Shown: in pieces, positions 36,012 through 45,309 of the stretch
Layout: the number at the start of each line of letters is the position of its first letter
Numbering within the stretch: position 1 is the first letter of the stretch
NCBI GenBank assembly: GCA_029547705.1
Contig: JAKPOU010000055.1
Coordinates: forward strand, 124,001 to 188,000
Source of the DNA: Bacteroidota bacterium
GTDB lineage: Bacteria > Bacteroidota > Bacteroidia > Bacteroidales > VadinHA17
Direction: 5' to 3'
Length of the DNA stretch: 64,000 nucleotides
Notes under the pieces: generated by a model
What the model was told of the DNA's origin: nothing
Seen by the model: only the letters and a program-made list of their open reading frames with translations
The model's database searches: none
Translations under genes and position numbers: made by a program

Positions 36012-36158
36012 ACAGGGTCCCTGATGCTGACAGTAATAAGCAGGCTTTTTTGAGCTTAAAAATTTCTTATATTGCTTATTGTATGGGGAGATCTGCCTGA
36101 CTGAAAATTATTTTCGGTGTTCGTTTTGAATTATTTTCTTTGTATCTGAATTTGTGAA

Positions 36159-38216
36159 ATGATAAATGAAAAACTTATAAATCCTTCCGGCATTGTTGTT
36201 GTCGGGGGCTCGGAAGATCTTTTCAAGCCCGGGGGAAAGATTCTGAAGAACATTATTGACGGCAATTATACCGGAAGCCTTTATGTTGTAAACCCCGGAC
36301 ATGACATGGTTCAGGGTATAAAATCGTACCGCGATCCGGCCCTGCTGCCTCAGGTTGATCTGGCAATAATAGCGGTTCAGGCAAAATACTGCCTTCCGCT
36401 GGTTGATTTGCTGCTTAAAGAGAAGAATACCCGGGCATTTATTATACTTTCCGCCGGATTCAGTGAATCGGGAGAGGAGGGAAGGGTGCTTGAGGAATCA
36501 ATTGCCCGCATGATAAGTGAAGCAGGTGCAACGCTTATCGGTCCGAACTGCATCGGCGTGATAAGTCCTTATTACAATGGTATTTTCACTACGCCCGTAC
36601 CCGGACTGAGCCCCATGGGATGTGATCTGGTTTCAGGTTCGGGAGCAACTGCAGTTTTTATTTTTGAATCAGCAATATCAAAGGGTCTCAGTTTTTCAGG
36701 TTTTTATTCCGTTGGAAACAGTGCCCAGACAGGTGTTGAGGAGGTTCTGGAATACTGGGACAGAACATTCGATCCGGAAACAAGTTCATTTATAAAACTT
36801 ATTTATGTGGAAGTTATCCGGGATCCTGACAAGCTGCTTTACCACGCATCGTCCCTCATACGGAAAGGCTGCAGGATCGCGGCGATCAAAGCCGGGACAA
36901 GCGAGGCCGGAATGAGAGCAGCTTCTTTTCACTCCGGTGCCCTTGCCTCATCGGATTCAGCGGTGGAAGCCCTTTTCAGGAAGGCAGGAATTGTCAGGTG
37001 TGCCGGCAGGGAAGAACTTACAACAGTAGCCTCTGTATTCTGGCACAAGCATCTGAAAGGCAGAAACATTGCCATCATTACCCATGCCGGGGGACCGGCA
37101 GTAATGCTTACTGATGCCCTGTCGGCCGGAGGAATGAATATCCCCCGGATCAGAGGTGAACATCATGACAACCTTCTTGCAATGATGAATCCCGGTGCTT
37201 CGGCAAGCAATCCCATAGATATGATAGCCACGGCGACAAGTGAGCAGCTGGAGAAAATAATCGATTATACTGACAGGAAAATGCCTGAAATAGACGGAAT
37301 GATCGTCATTTTCGGAAACAACGGGCTGAACGACATGTCGGTAATCTATGATCTTCTTCACCGCAAAATCGAAGAATGCGAAAAGCCCCTGTATCCGATT
37401 CTTCCTTCTGTGTCAAGTTCACAGAATGAGATAGAGTATTTCCTCAGGAAGGGCCATGTCAACTTTCCCGATGAGGTTGTCCTGGGAAGGGCACTGATCA
37501 GGATCTCAAACACCCCTTACCCAGCTGAGGAAAAGATTTTCCTTGAAGGCATAGATCTGTCCCGGATAAGGCGTATTGTTGATAATTCGCCTTCCGGCCA
37601 CCTGGATCCGGACACGGTCCAGGAGCTTCTCAGTGCGGCAAAGATTCCGGTGGTCAGGGGGACAGTTGTCAGAACAACGGGCGAACTGGCAGCTGTAGCC
37701 GGCAAAACGGGATTTCCCCTTGCAGTCAAGGTGGTTGGACCCGTCCATAAATCCGATGTCGGAGGGGTCACTCTGAATATCAGAAGCCCGGAGCATCTTG
37801 AGGCAGAATTCAGGAGGATGATGAAGATAAGGGATGTGCAGGCAGTCCTTGTTCAGAAAATGTTAAGCGGAACAGAACTTTTCATTGGTGCAAAGTATGA
37901 ACCCAAGTTTGGTCATGTGATAATGTGCGGACTGGGAGGAATTTTTGTGGAGGTTCTCCGGGATATTTCCTCCGGACTTGCCCCTCTCACTCACGATGAA
38001 GCGCGATCAATGATCCGGAGCCTGAAAGGCTACAGTATAATTCGCGGAACAAGAGGCCAGCCGGGAGTTGATGAAGGGAAATTCACCGAAATAATTGTCA
38101 GATTGTCCAGTCTGCTCAGATTTGCAACAGAAATAAAGGAAATGGATCTTAATCCGCTCATCGGTAATCCTGAGGCAATTACGGTGGTTGATGCAAGGGT
38201 CAGAATAGAAAAATGA
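36159..38216 (+). CDS. ADP-forming acyl-CoA synthetase (acetate-CoA ligase type, fused alpha-beta)
   Basis: 685 residues with both halves in one chain. CoA-binding Rossmann domain (IVVVGGSED), succinyl-CoA-ligase-like domains with the phospho-His region SFHSGALASSD, and a C-terminal ATP-grasp domain (FPLAVKVVGPVHKSDVGGV, MCGLGGIFVEVLRD). The enzyme turns acyl-CoA plus ADP and phosphate into acid, CoA and ATP. As first gene of a run with ACT, PaaK-like, aminotransferase and 2-oxoacid:ferredoxin oxidoreductase genes, it most likely harvests ATP from branched-chain or aromatic acyl-CoA made from amino acids. Confidence 0.9.
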   Translation: MINEKLINPSGIVVVGGSEDLFKPGGKILKNIIDGNYTGSLYVVNPGHDMVQGIKSYRDPALLPQVDLAIIAVQAKYCLPLVDLLLKEKNTRAFIILSAGFSESGEEGRVLEESIARMISEAGATLIGPNCIGVISPYYNGIFTTPVPGLSPMGCDLVSGSGATAVFIFESAISKGLSFSGFYSVGNSAQTGVEEVLEYWDRTFDPETSSFIKLIYVEVIRDPDKLLYHASSLIRKGCRIAAIKAGTSEAGMRAASFHSGALASSDSAVEALFRKAGIVRCAGREELTTVASVFWHKHLKGRNIAIITHAGGPAVMLTDALSAGGMNIPRIRGEHHDNLLAMMNPGASASNPIDMIATATSEQLEKIIDYTDRKMPEIDGMIVIFGNNGLNDMSVIYDLLHRKIEECEKPLYPILPSVSSSQNEIEYFLRKGHVNFPDEVVLGRALIRISNTPYPAEEKIFLEGIDLSRIRRIVDNSPSGHLDPDTVQELLSAAKIPVVRGTVVRTTGELAAVAGKTGFPLAVKVVGPVHKSDVGGVTLNIRSPEHLEAEFRRMMKIRDVQAVLVQKMLSGTELFIGAKYEPKFGHVIMCGLGGIFVEVLRDISSGLAPLTHDEARSMIRSLKGYSIIRGTRGQPGVDEGKFTEIIVRLSSLLRFATEIKEMDLNPLIGNPEAITVVDARVRIEK

Positions 38217-38301
38217 TAAGAATGACAGGGAATGCATTGATGAAAAAAGGATATAATTATTAAATTCGGATTTTTTTTAATCATCTTTTCAGACTAAGCC
38301 G

Positions 38302-38730
38302 ATGTTAATTCAACAGTTGTCAGTATTTCTGGAAAACAAATCAGGCCGGCTGACTGAAGTGCTTGAAGTTCTTGGCAGCAAGAGCAGTATCAGAATCAAG
38401 GCGCTGACAGTTGCGGACACCACGGAATTCGGGATATTGCGCCTGATAGTATCCGATCCCGAAAAGGCCAGGAGCATTCTCAGGGAGCAGAAGTTCACGG
38501 TGAACATGACAGAAGTCATTTCGGTTGTTGCACCCAATGAGGCGAAGGACTATGCCAAGGTGCTTAAAATATTGTCAGATATTGATATAAGTGTGGAATA
38601 CACCTATGCATTCACCACAGGGAAAAGCTCGGTTATTATACTTCGCTGCAGCAACAATGAAAAGGCAATCAGGGCCCTTAAGGATAATGAGATGGACCTG
38701 CTGATGGCCAGCGATCTTTATGAAATCTAA
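38302..38730 (+). CDS. Tandem ACT-domain protein
   Basis: 142 residues made of two ACT-like betaalphabeta repeats. The first begins QQLSVFLENKSGRLTEVLEVL; the second begins near VEYTYAFTTGKSSVIILRC. ACT domains bind amino acids. It has no catalytic domain, so it is probably an amino-acid-responsive regulator of the neighbouring fermentation enzymes. ACT proteins commonly lie next to phenylacetate-CoA ligase genes in anaerobes, as here (24-bp gap). Confidence 0.88.
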   Translation: MLIQQLSVFLENKSGRLTEVLEVLGSKSSIRIKALTVADTTEFGILRLIVSDPEKARSILREQKFTVNMTEVISVVAPNEAKDYAKVLKILSDIDISVEYTYAFTTGKSSVIILRCSNNEKAIRALKDNEMDLLMASDLYEI

Positions 38731-38754
38731 TATTAAAAATTCTGTTTTTCTCCG

Positions 38755-40062
38755 ATGAATACGAATATCTGGAACAGGCACTTTGAGTGCATGGAAAGGG
38801 ATGATCTCCGTTATAATCAGGAAAGAAGGCTGAGGGAGACTGTGGAGCGGGTGTATTTCAATGTGCCCTATTACCGGCATAAGATGCAGGAAGCAGGACT
38901 TGGTCCCGAATCCGTCAACACTCTTGAGGATCTGAGGAAACTGCCTTTCACCACCAAGGACGATCTGAGGGATAATTACCCTTTCGGCCTGTTTGCCGTG
39001 CCGATGAGCGAGATTGTAAGGCTTCATGCTTCTTCTGGTACAACAGGCAAGCCTACAGTAGTGGGCTATACCAGGAATGATATTGCAACATGGTCGGAAG
39101 TCATGGCCCGTACTCTTGCATGTGCAGGGGCGGGTCGTGATGATTTTATTCATATTGCCTACGGATACGGCCTGTTTACGGGAGGCCTGGGACTTCATTA
39201 CGGCGGGGAGAAGATAGGAGCATCGGTGATTCCGATATCAGGCGGCAATACCACCCGTCAGTTGCAGCTTATGCGCGATCTTGGCTCAACCATTCTTGCC
39301 TGTACTCCTTCCTATGCACTTTTTCTGGCTGAAGCCATTCAGGAAAACGGGGTGAACCGGAGTGACCTGAAACTGAAGGCCGGCGTTCTCGGAGCCGAGC
39401 CATGGACAGAGAATATGCGGAAGGAAATAGAGAAAAAGCTTGAGATAAAAGCCATTGATATTTACGGTTTAAGTGAGGTGATCGGACCGGGTGTGGCAAG
39501 TGAATGTATGGTACAGAACGGACTGCATGTGAATGAGGATCATTTCTATCCCGAAATAATCGATCCGGATACCCTCGAGGTCCTCCCGGAAGGGGCTATG
39601 GGTGAACTGGTTTTTACTACCATTACAAAGGAGGGGCTTCCTCTAATTCGTTACCGGACCCGCGATCTGACGAGACTGAATTATGAAAAATGCGAGTGCG
39701 GCAGAACATTTGTAAGAATGGAGAAATGTCTCGGACGGAGTGACGACATGCTGATAGTGAGGGGAGTCAATCTCTTCCCGTCACAGATTGAGACAGTGCT
39801 GCTGGAAATGAAGGAAATAAAACCACATTATCTGATAATAGTTGACAGAATTCATAATCTTGACACTCTTGAACTTCAGGTTGAAGTGGATGAGGAATTC
39901 TTCCAGGACAAGATCAGTCAGTTGCAGATAATCAGGGGCAGGCTGCAGGACAGGCTTGAAAATGCCATTGGTCTTTCAATAAAGGTAACCCTGGTTGAAC
40001 CAAAAACAATTGAAAGGAGCGAAGGCAAGTCCCAGAGAGTAATTGACAGACGTAAGTTTTGA
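38755..40062 (+). CDS. Phenylacetate-CoA ligase family enzyme
   Basis: 435 residues, the PaaK length. The AMP-binding P-loop [45 protein letters not shown]-like and [20 protein letters not shown] are diagnostic of the family. It makes an aryl- or acyl-CoA thioester with ATP going to AMP. In amino-acid fermenters it acts on aryl acids such as phenylacetate or indoleacetate produced by the same pathway. It is embedded in the operon with aminotransferase and oxidoreductase subunits. Confidence 0.9.
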   Translation: MNTNIWNRHFECMERDDLRYNQERRLRETVERVYFNVPYYRHKMQEAGLGPESVNTLEDLRKLPFTTKDDLRDNYPFGLFAVPMSEIVRLHASSGTTGKPTVVGYTRNDIATWSEVMARTLACAGAGRDDFIHIAYGYGLFTGGLGLHYGGEKIGASVIPISGGNTTRQLQLMRDLGSTILACTPSYALFLAEAIQENGVNRSDLKLKAGVLGAEPWTENMRKEIEKKLEIKAIDIYGLSEVIGPGVASECMVQNGLHVNEDHFYPEIIDPDTLEVLPEGAMGELVFTTITKEGLPLIRYRTRDLTRLNYEKCECGRTFVRMEKCLGRSDDMLIVRGVNLFPSQIETVLLEMKEIKPHYLIIVDRIHNLDTLELQVEVDEEFFQDKISQLQIIRGRLQDRLENAIGLSIKVTLVEPKTIERSEGKSQRVIDRRKF

Positions 40063-40077
40063 TTAAATTATAGTTAC

Positions 40078-41400
40078 ATGCACAACATACCAATTCCTTC
40101 CGGAATTATTGAAAGGCTTGCCTGTGACAACGGTATAAAATCGGTCGGAACCGCTTCCATAAGGGAAATATCCTTACTGGCCGATCTTCTTGAAAAGGAA
40201 ACGGGAATACCTTTTATAAGGATGGAAATGGGAGTTCCGGGCCTGGCTACCCCGTCAGTTGCCATTGAGGCAGAGATAGACGCATTGCAAAGGGGTGTTT
40301 CATCAAAATATCCCAATGTTGCAGGTGTACGTGCATTGAAAAATGAAGCATCAAGGTTCATAAAACTGTTCCTTGATACTGATATCAGCCCGGAAAGCTG
40401 TATCCCGACAGCAGGTTCAATGATGGGAGGGCTGCTAAGCTTTCTGGTGGCAAACAGGAATGACCGCAGCAAGGAAGGCACTCTTTTCCTCGATCCGGGG
40501 TTCCCTGTACATAAGCAGCAGGTTAAAATGCTCGGGCATGAGTATCATTCCTTTGATCTTTATGATTACCGGGGTGAGAAGCTCAGGGAAAAGCTTGAAT
40601 CCTGCCTGGAAGGCGGTAAAATATCCTCCCTGCTGTATTCCAATCCGAACAATCCCGCCTGGATCTGTCTTAACGGGGAGGAACTCCGTATCATAGGCGA
40701 GCTTGCCTCAAAATACGATGTCATAGTGATAGAGGATCTGGCATATTTCGGAATGGATTTCAGAAAGGATTATTCACATCCGGGTGTTCCGCCGTATCAG
40801 CCTTCGGTGGCACCCTATACCGACCACTATATCCTTCTTATATCGAGCTCCAAAATATTCAGCTATGCCGGTCAGAGGATAGGGCTGATGGCAATATCCG
40901 ACAAGCTGTTCAACAGATCCTACCCCGATCTTTTAAGATATTATTCCAGCGACAGATTCGGTCATGCCCTCATTTTCGGAGCCTTGTACGGAATCTCCGC
41001 CGGTGTTACCCATTCGGTACAGTATGGCCTGGCCGCACTTCTCAGGGCCGTAAATGACGGGACATACAACTACCGCGATGATGTCAGGGAATATGAGGAG
41101 AAAGCTTCCCTGATGAAAAAGTTCTTCCTGTCAAACGGCTTTGATATTGTATATGATACAGATCTGGATGTGCCTATTGCCGACGGATTCTATTTCACAA
41201 TCAGCTATCCGGGCATGACGGGAAGGGCATTGCTTCAGGAACTTCTGAAATATGGCATCAGTGCCATAACCCTTGATATAACGGGCAGTGAGCGGGAAGG
41301 ACTGAGAGCATGTGTTTCCAAGGTTCCGAGGGACCTGTTCCCTGAACTGGAGAAACGCCTCTTAAAATTCAAAGAAGATCATCTTGTGAAAAGGAAATAA
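40078..41400 (+). CDS. PLP-dependent class I/II aminotransferase
   Basis: 440 residues. Fold-type I aminotransferase: SNPNNPAW for cofactor binding, VIEDLAYFGMD with the pyridine-contacting Asp, and SSSKIFSYAGQRIG with the PLP lysine and phosphate-binding Arg. It is likely to transaminate branched-chain or aromatic amino acids to the 2-oxo acids used by the oxidoreductase genes that follow 10 bp downstream. The exact amino acid is not readable. Confidence 0.88.
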   Translation: MHNIPIPSGIIERLACDNGIKSVGTASIREISLLADLLEKETGIPFIRMEMGVPGLATPSVAIEAEIDALQRGVSSKYPNVAGVRALKNEASRFIKLFLDTDISPESCIPTAGSMMGGLLSFLVANRNDRSKEGTLFLDPGFPVHKQQVKMLGHEYHSFDLYDYRGEKLREKLESCLEGGKISSLLYSNPNNPAWICLNGEELRIIGELASKYDVIVIEDLAYFGMDFRKDYSHPGVPPYQPSVAPYTDHYILLISSSKIFSYAGQRIGLMAISDKLFNRSYPDLLRYYSSDRFGHALIFGALYGISAGVTHSVQYGLAALLRAVNDGTYNYRDDVREYEEKASLMKKFFLSNGFDIVYDTDLDVPIADGFYFTISYPGMTGRALLQELLKYGISAITLDITGSEREGLRACVSKVPRDLFPELEKRLLKFKEDHLVKRK

Positions 41401-41410
41401 ATTCGATTCG

Positions 41411-41635
41411 ATGGCAAAGATCAGAGGAAGTATAGTAATAGATATTGAACGCTGCAAGGGATGTGAGATCTGCATGGTTACCTGCCCGACAGGTACTATA
41501 AAAATGGCGGGACAGGTGAATCACAAGGGTTATTTCTATGCCTGGCCTGCAAATCCTGAATTATGTATAGGATGTGCCAACTGTGCGGTGGTATGCCCTG
41601 ACGGTGTGATAACTGTTTATAAAACAAAAATTTAA
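41411..41635 (+). CDS. 2-oxoacid:ferredoxin oxidoreductase, ferredoxin (delta) subunit
   Basis: 74 residues with two [4Fe-4S] motifs, CKGCEICMVTCP and CIGCANCAVVCP. It is the small delta subunit of VOR/KOR-type enzymes, passing electrons from the thiamine-diphosphate site to free ferredoxin. Gene order delta-alpha-beta-gamma with 3-43 bp gaps supports one complex. Confidence 0.92.
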   Translation: MAKIRGSIVIDIERCKGCEICMVTCPTGTIKMAGQVNHKGYFYAWPANPELCIGCANCAVVCPDGVITVYKTKI

Positions 41636-41642
41636 CTTTCTG

Positions 41643-42713
41643 ATGGAGAGAGAGCTTAGACTGATGAAAGGGAATGAGGCGGTTGCCGAAGCGGCGATAC
41701 GTGCGGGAACTGACGGTTATTTCGGGTATCCCATCACTCCCCAGAGCGAGATAGTGGAATATCTGATGGAGGCAAATCCCGCTGAAACGACGGGAATGGT
41801 TGTTCTTCAGGCTGAAAGCGAGATTGCTGCAATAAACATGGTATACGGCGGTGCCGGCTGCGGGAAAAAGGTTATGACAACATCTTCCTCGCCCGGAATA
41901 AGCCTGATGCAGGAAGGAATCACCTATATCGCCGGTGCAGAGCTGCCCTGCCTTATTGTGAACATAGTCAGGGGCGGTCCCGGACTCGGAACGATTCAGC
42001 CGGCACAGTCAGACTATTTCCAGGCGGTAAAGGGCGGGGGACACGGGGATTATCACCTGATAGTGCTTGCTCCTGCATCGGTTCAGGAAATGGCCGATTT
42101 TGTGGAACTGGGATTCGAACTTGCCTTCAGGTACCGGAATCCGGTGATGATGCTTTCCGATGGCGCGCTAGGACAGATGATGGAGAAGGTATATCTCAAC
42201 CCTCAGAAGGAAAGATCCGGAATATCACCTGACTGGGCTACCACGGGAAAACCCCCGGGAAGGGAAAGGAATATCATTACTTCACTGGAACTGGATTCCG
42301 CGAAGCAGGAATTGTTCAACCTGAAGCTCATCGAAAAATACAATGAAATACGCGAAAAGGAAGTGAGATTTGAGGAATATCAGTGTGAGGATGCTGAATA
42401 TCTGTTTGTCGCTTACGGAACAAGCGCCAGGATCTGCCAGAAATCAGTACAGCTCGCACGTAATGAGGGAATAAGGGCAGGGCTTCTCCGGCCGGTCACT
42501 CTTTTCCCCTTCCCCGAAAAGCAGATCAGCAGGCTGGCAGAAAAGGTGAAAATAATTCTGTCAGTGGAAATGAGTGCGGGTCAGATGATTGAAGATGTTA
42601 TACTGGCCGTTGGGGGAAAGGTGCCGGTGTTTCATTTCGGCAGAATGGGAGGAATGGTACAGACACCCGAAGAGGTGCTGGATTTTTTGAAGTTAAAAAT
42701 AAAGGAGGCTTAG
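41643..42713 (+). CDS. 2-oxoacid:ferredoxin oxidoreductase, alpha subunit (VorB/KorA-like)
   Basis: 356 residues, as usual for the alpha subunit of 2-oxoisovalerate or 2-oxoglutarate ferredoxin oxidoreductases. GYPITPQSEIVEYL and AESEIAAINMVYGG are the pyrimidine-domain signatures. RPVTLFPFPEKQI belongs to the C-terminal transketolase-like domain. It acts in the cytoplasm with the beta, gamma and delta subunits to convert a 2-oxo acid and CoA to acyl-CoA, CO2 and reduced ferredoxin. The neighbouring aminotransferase favours branched-chain or other amino-acid-derived substrates over 2-oxoglutarate. Confidence 0.9.
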   Translation: MERELRLMKGNEAVAEAAIRAGTDGYFGYPITPQSEIVEYLMEANPAETTGMVVLQAESEIAAINMVYGGAGCGKKVMTTSSSPGISLMQEGITYIAGAELPCLIVNIVRGGPGLGTIQPAQSDYFQAVKGGGHGDYHLIVLAPASVQEMADFVELGFELAFRYRNPVMMLSDGALGQMMEKVYLNPQKERSGISPDWATTGKPPGRERNIITSLELDSAKQELFNLKLIEKYNEIREKEVRFEEYQCEDAEYLFVAYGTSARICQKSVQLARNEGIRAGLLRPVTLFPFPEKQISRLAEKVKIILSVEMSAGQMIEDVILAVGGKVPVFHFGRMGGMVQTPEEVLDFLKLKIKEA

Positions 42714-42716
42714 GAA

Positions 42717-43526
42717 ATGGCAGAAGTAACAGGAATAAAGGATTATATCAGGCCTGAAAATCTCGTATACAGCAAAACCCGGCTTATGACGGACAATGTT
42801 CTTCATTACTGTCCGGGATGCGGTCACAGCACGGCACACAGGATACTGGCCGAAATCATTGATGAGGAAGGGCTTCAGCAGGATGCAATAGGCATTTCCC
42901 CGGTGGGATGCTCTGTGTTTCTGTATAATTACATTGATATTGACTGGCAGGAAGCGGCTCACGGAAGGGCTCCGGCACTTGCAACTGCAATCAAGAGACT
43001 GTGCCCGGACAAGTTTGTGTTTACCTACCAGGGCGACGGTGACCTTGCTGCAATAGGAACCTCCGAAACAATACATTCCTGCAACAGGGGAGAGAATTTT
43101 CTCATTATCTTCATAAACAACGGGATATATGGCATGACCGGCGGACAGATGGCACCCACCACAATTCCCGGAATGAAATCATCCACTTCACCTTACGGAA
43201 GGGATACAGTGCGGATGGGATTTCCGCTGAAAATAACTGATATTGTTGCAACACTCCCGGGTACTTATTATGTAAGCCGGCAAAGTGTTCACACAGCGCT
43301 TAATGTAAGAAGGGCTAAGCGGGCTCTGAAAAAGGCTGTTCAGTATCAAAGCCTTAACAGGGGAACCTGTTTTGTTGAAATAGTATCAAACTGTCCGGCA
43401 GGCTGGAAAATGACACCGGTTGAAGCAAATAAATGGCTTGAGGAAAACATGCTCCCCTACTATCCCCTCGGAGACCTCAAGGTCCCGCAGCCGGAAAAGG
43501 ATCTGAATCCCGGCAGCACGGACTGA
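42717..43526 (+). CDS. 2-oxoacid:ferredoxin oxidoreductase, beta subunit (thiamine-diphosphate binding)
   Basis: 269 residues. CPGCGHS binds the substrate/TPP region, GDGDLAAIGTSE is the Mg-TPP motif (GDG), and NNGIYGMTGGQMAPTT follows. It carries the cofactor that decarboxylates the 2-oxo acid. It follows the alpha subunit by 3 bp. Confidence 0.92.
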   Translation: MAEVTGIKDYIRPENLVYSKTRLMTDNVLHYCPGCGHSTAHRILAEIIDEEGLQQDAIGISPVGCSVFLYNYIDIDWQEAAHGRAPALATAIKRLCPDKFVFTYQGDGDLAAIGTSETIHSCNRGENFLIIFINNGIYGMTGGQMAPTTIPGMKSSTSPYGRDTVRMGFPLKITDIVATLPGTYYVSRQSVHTALNVRRAKRALKKAVQYQSLNRGTCFVEIVSNCPAGWKMTPVEANKWLEENMLPYYPLGDLKVPQPEKDLNPGSTD

Positions 43527-43569
43527 CGGAATAAATTGGCTGAAAGGATAAATAGACTGAAAGGATAAA

Positions 43570-44115
43570 ATGACAGAAGAGATAATAATTGCAGGTTTTG
43601 GCGGACAGGGAATCCTGTCAATGGGAAAGATCATGGCTTATTCCGGGGTAATGCAGGATATGGAAGTAAGCTGGATGCCTTCCTATGGCCCGGAAATGAG
43701 GGGTGGCACGGCAAATGTTACAGTGATTCTGAGTGATGAAAAAATAAGTTCACCCATCCTCCGGCAGTTTGATACGGCAATCATTCTGAATCAGCAGTCT
43801 CTCGACAAGTTTGAGGATTCCGTAAAGAAAGGCGGAATCCTTATTTACGACAGTCATGGGATAGTCCGTCATCCTGAGCGAACGGATATTTCCCTCTATT
43901 GTATCAGCGCGGTTGAGGAGGCAGCGAAAATGAATAATCCGAGAACCTTCAACATGATTGTTCTTGGTGCTTATCTGAGGATCAGACCTGTTCTGACTCT
44001 GGAAAATGTTGTAAAGGGTCTGGGAAAATCACTGCCGGAAAGATACCATTACCTCATTCCGGATAATGAAAAAGCACTCAGGAGGGGAATGGAAATAATC
44101 GGTCCGGCAAGCTGA
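43570..44115 (+). CDS. 2-oxoacid:ferredoxin oxidoreductase, gamma subunit
   Basis: 181 residues, the usual size. GFGGQGILSMGKIMAYSG and SYGPEMRGGTANVTVILSD are the gamma-domain signatures that help bind CoA. It is the last gene of the fermentation operon. It converges with nadD, and only 8 bp separate the two stop codons, with no hairpin terminator seen. Confidence 0.92.
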   Translation: MTEEIIIAGFGGQGILSMGKIMAYSGVMQDMEVSWMPSYGPEMRGGTANVTVILSDEKISSPILRQFDTAIILNQQSLDKFEDSVKKGGILIYDSHGIVRHPERTDISLYCISAVEEAAKMNNPRTFNMIVLGAYLRIRPVLTLENVVKGLGKSLPERYHYLIPDNEKALRRGMEIIGPAS

Positions 44116-44123
44116 TAATCTCA

Positions 44124-44720
44124 TTATTTCCTGTAGAATCCCATTTCATCTATATATTTCCATACCGCTGCCGGCATGAAATATGACATGTCCTTGCCCT
44201 GTCTGATCCCCTTTCTGATAAATGTTCCCGAAATGTCCATCAGGGGTGCCCTGACGTGGCGGACCGCTGCCCTGGACATCAGGGTGTCAAGTGCAGGGGA
44301 ATGGGGTTTCCCGGATCCGGGCCGCGGATAAACATATATTTCATATCTTTTTACCAGTTCTGCTGCATTTTTCCATTTGTCAAGAGTATGCAGATTGTCC
44401 TCACCCATCACCAGGCAAAAATTGTGATTCTGATATTTTTCCTCAAGATAGGCCAGTGTATGGATGGTGTAGGAGGGCAGGGGCAGGCGGAATTCAATAT
44501 CTGATGCTTTCATCCTGTAGTTCCTGCCAATACCCAGGTTTACCATGTGAAGCCGCTGGTAATTATCAAGAAGGCTTCCTTTTTTTTTCAGGGGATTCTG
44601 GGGACTGACAACAAACCAGATTTCTTCAATGGGAGTAAATTCGGTCATATAGCCCGCGATTACGATATGACCGATATGGATGGGGTTGAATGATCCGAAA
44701 TAGAGTCCGATTTTACTCAT
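44124..44720 (-). CDS. nadD: Nicotinate-nucleotide adenylyltransferase
   Basis: The ATG at 44720 is preferred because the tracked start at 44732 is a TTG. The protein is then 198 residues. LYFGSFNPIHIGH carries the nucleotidyltransferase HxGH motif. IRVPLMDISGTFIRKGI-like (MDISGTFIR) is the ISSTxIR-type signature near the C-terminus. It adenylates nicotinate mononucleotide in NAD synthesis. It overlaps the end of gmk by 8 bp, so translation is coupled. Confidence 0.92.
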   Translation of the reverse strand: MSKIGLYFGSFNPIHIGHIVIAGYMTEFTPIEEIWFVVSPQNPLKKKGSLLDNYQRLHMVNLGIGRNYRMKASDIEFRLPLPSYTIHTLAYLEEKYQNHNFCLVMGEDNLHTLDKWKNAAELVKRYEIYVYPRPGSGKPHSPALDTLMSRAAVRHVRAPLMDISGTFIRKGIRQGKDMSYFMPAAVWKYIDEMGFYRK

Positions 44721-45291
44721 CCTGTCTTTCAATGAAATTTTTTATAATGGTATAGATTTCCTTCTGAGCCTGTTCCAGTATGTCGTTGACCACAGTGTAA
44801 TCAAACAGTCCGGCAAGCTTCATTTCTTCAAGAGCTTTTTCAAGCCTCATTTTTATTTTTTCCGGGGAATCGGTTCCCCTGCCGGTAAGCCTTTTTTCCA
44901 GCTCCTCCACCGATGGAGGCCTAATAAAAACCGACAATGACTTATTGCCAAAAATGTTTTTAAGATTTATTCCTCCTTTTACATCAACATCGAAGAGGAC
45001 ATTTTTTCCTTTTCTGAAAATCCTTTCAATCTCTTCCCTGGGTGTTCCATAGTACTGGTTCCTGTATACTTCCTCCCATTCAATAAAATCTCCCCTCCTG
45101 ATTCTTTTCCTGAATTCCCTGACGGTGATGAAATGGTAATGACTCCCGTTTTTTTCACTGCCTCTTGGTTCCCTGGTAGTTGCCGAAACAGAAAATTCCA
45201 GGTCAAGTTCCGGGCGGTCCATAAGAAAGTTTACAAGAGTGCTTTTTCCTGCGCCCGAGGGGGCTGAAATGATTATCAGTCTGCCGTTCAT
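44713..45291 (-). CDS. gmk: Guanylate kinase
   Basis: The ATG at 45291 is chosen over the tracked GTG at 45303, giving 192 residues. The P-loop SAPSGAGKST, SATTREPRGSEKNGSHYHF and the EWEEVYRNQYYGT lid region identify guanylate kinase (GMP to GDP). It is the middle gene of yicC-gmk-nadD. Confidence 0.93.
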   Translation of the reverse strand: MNGRLIIISAPSGAGKSTLVNFLMDRPELDLEFSVSATTREPRGSEKNGSHYHFITVREFRKRIRRGDFIEWEEVYRNQYYGTPREEIERIFRKGKNVLFDVDVKGGINLKNIFGNKSLSVFIRPPSVEELEKRLTGRGTDSPEKIKMRLEKALEEMKLAGLFDYTVVNDILEQAQKEIYTIIKNFIERQDE

Positions 45292-45309
45292 TGAACTGTC
45301 CACGGAATC

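Noticed and set aside
36140-36158. TTGTGAA half-site before the acyl-CoA synthetase gene as a Rex operator
   Set aside because: No second arm; a single half-site is not enough.
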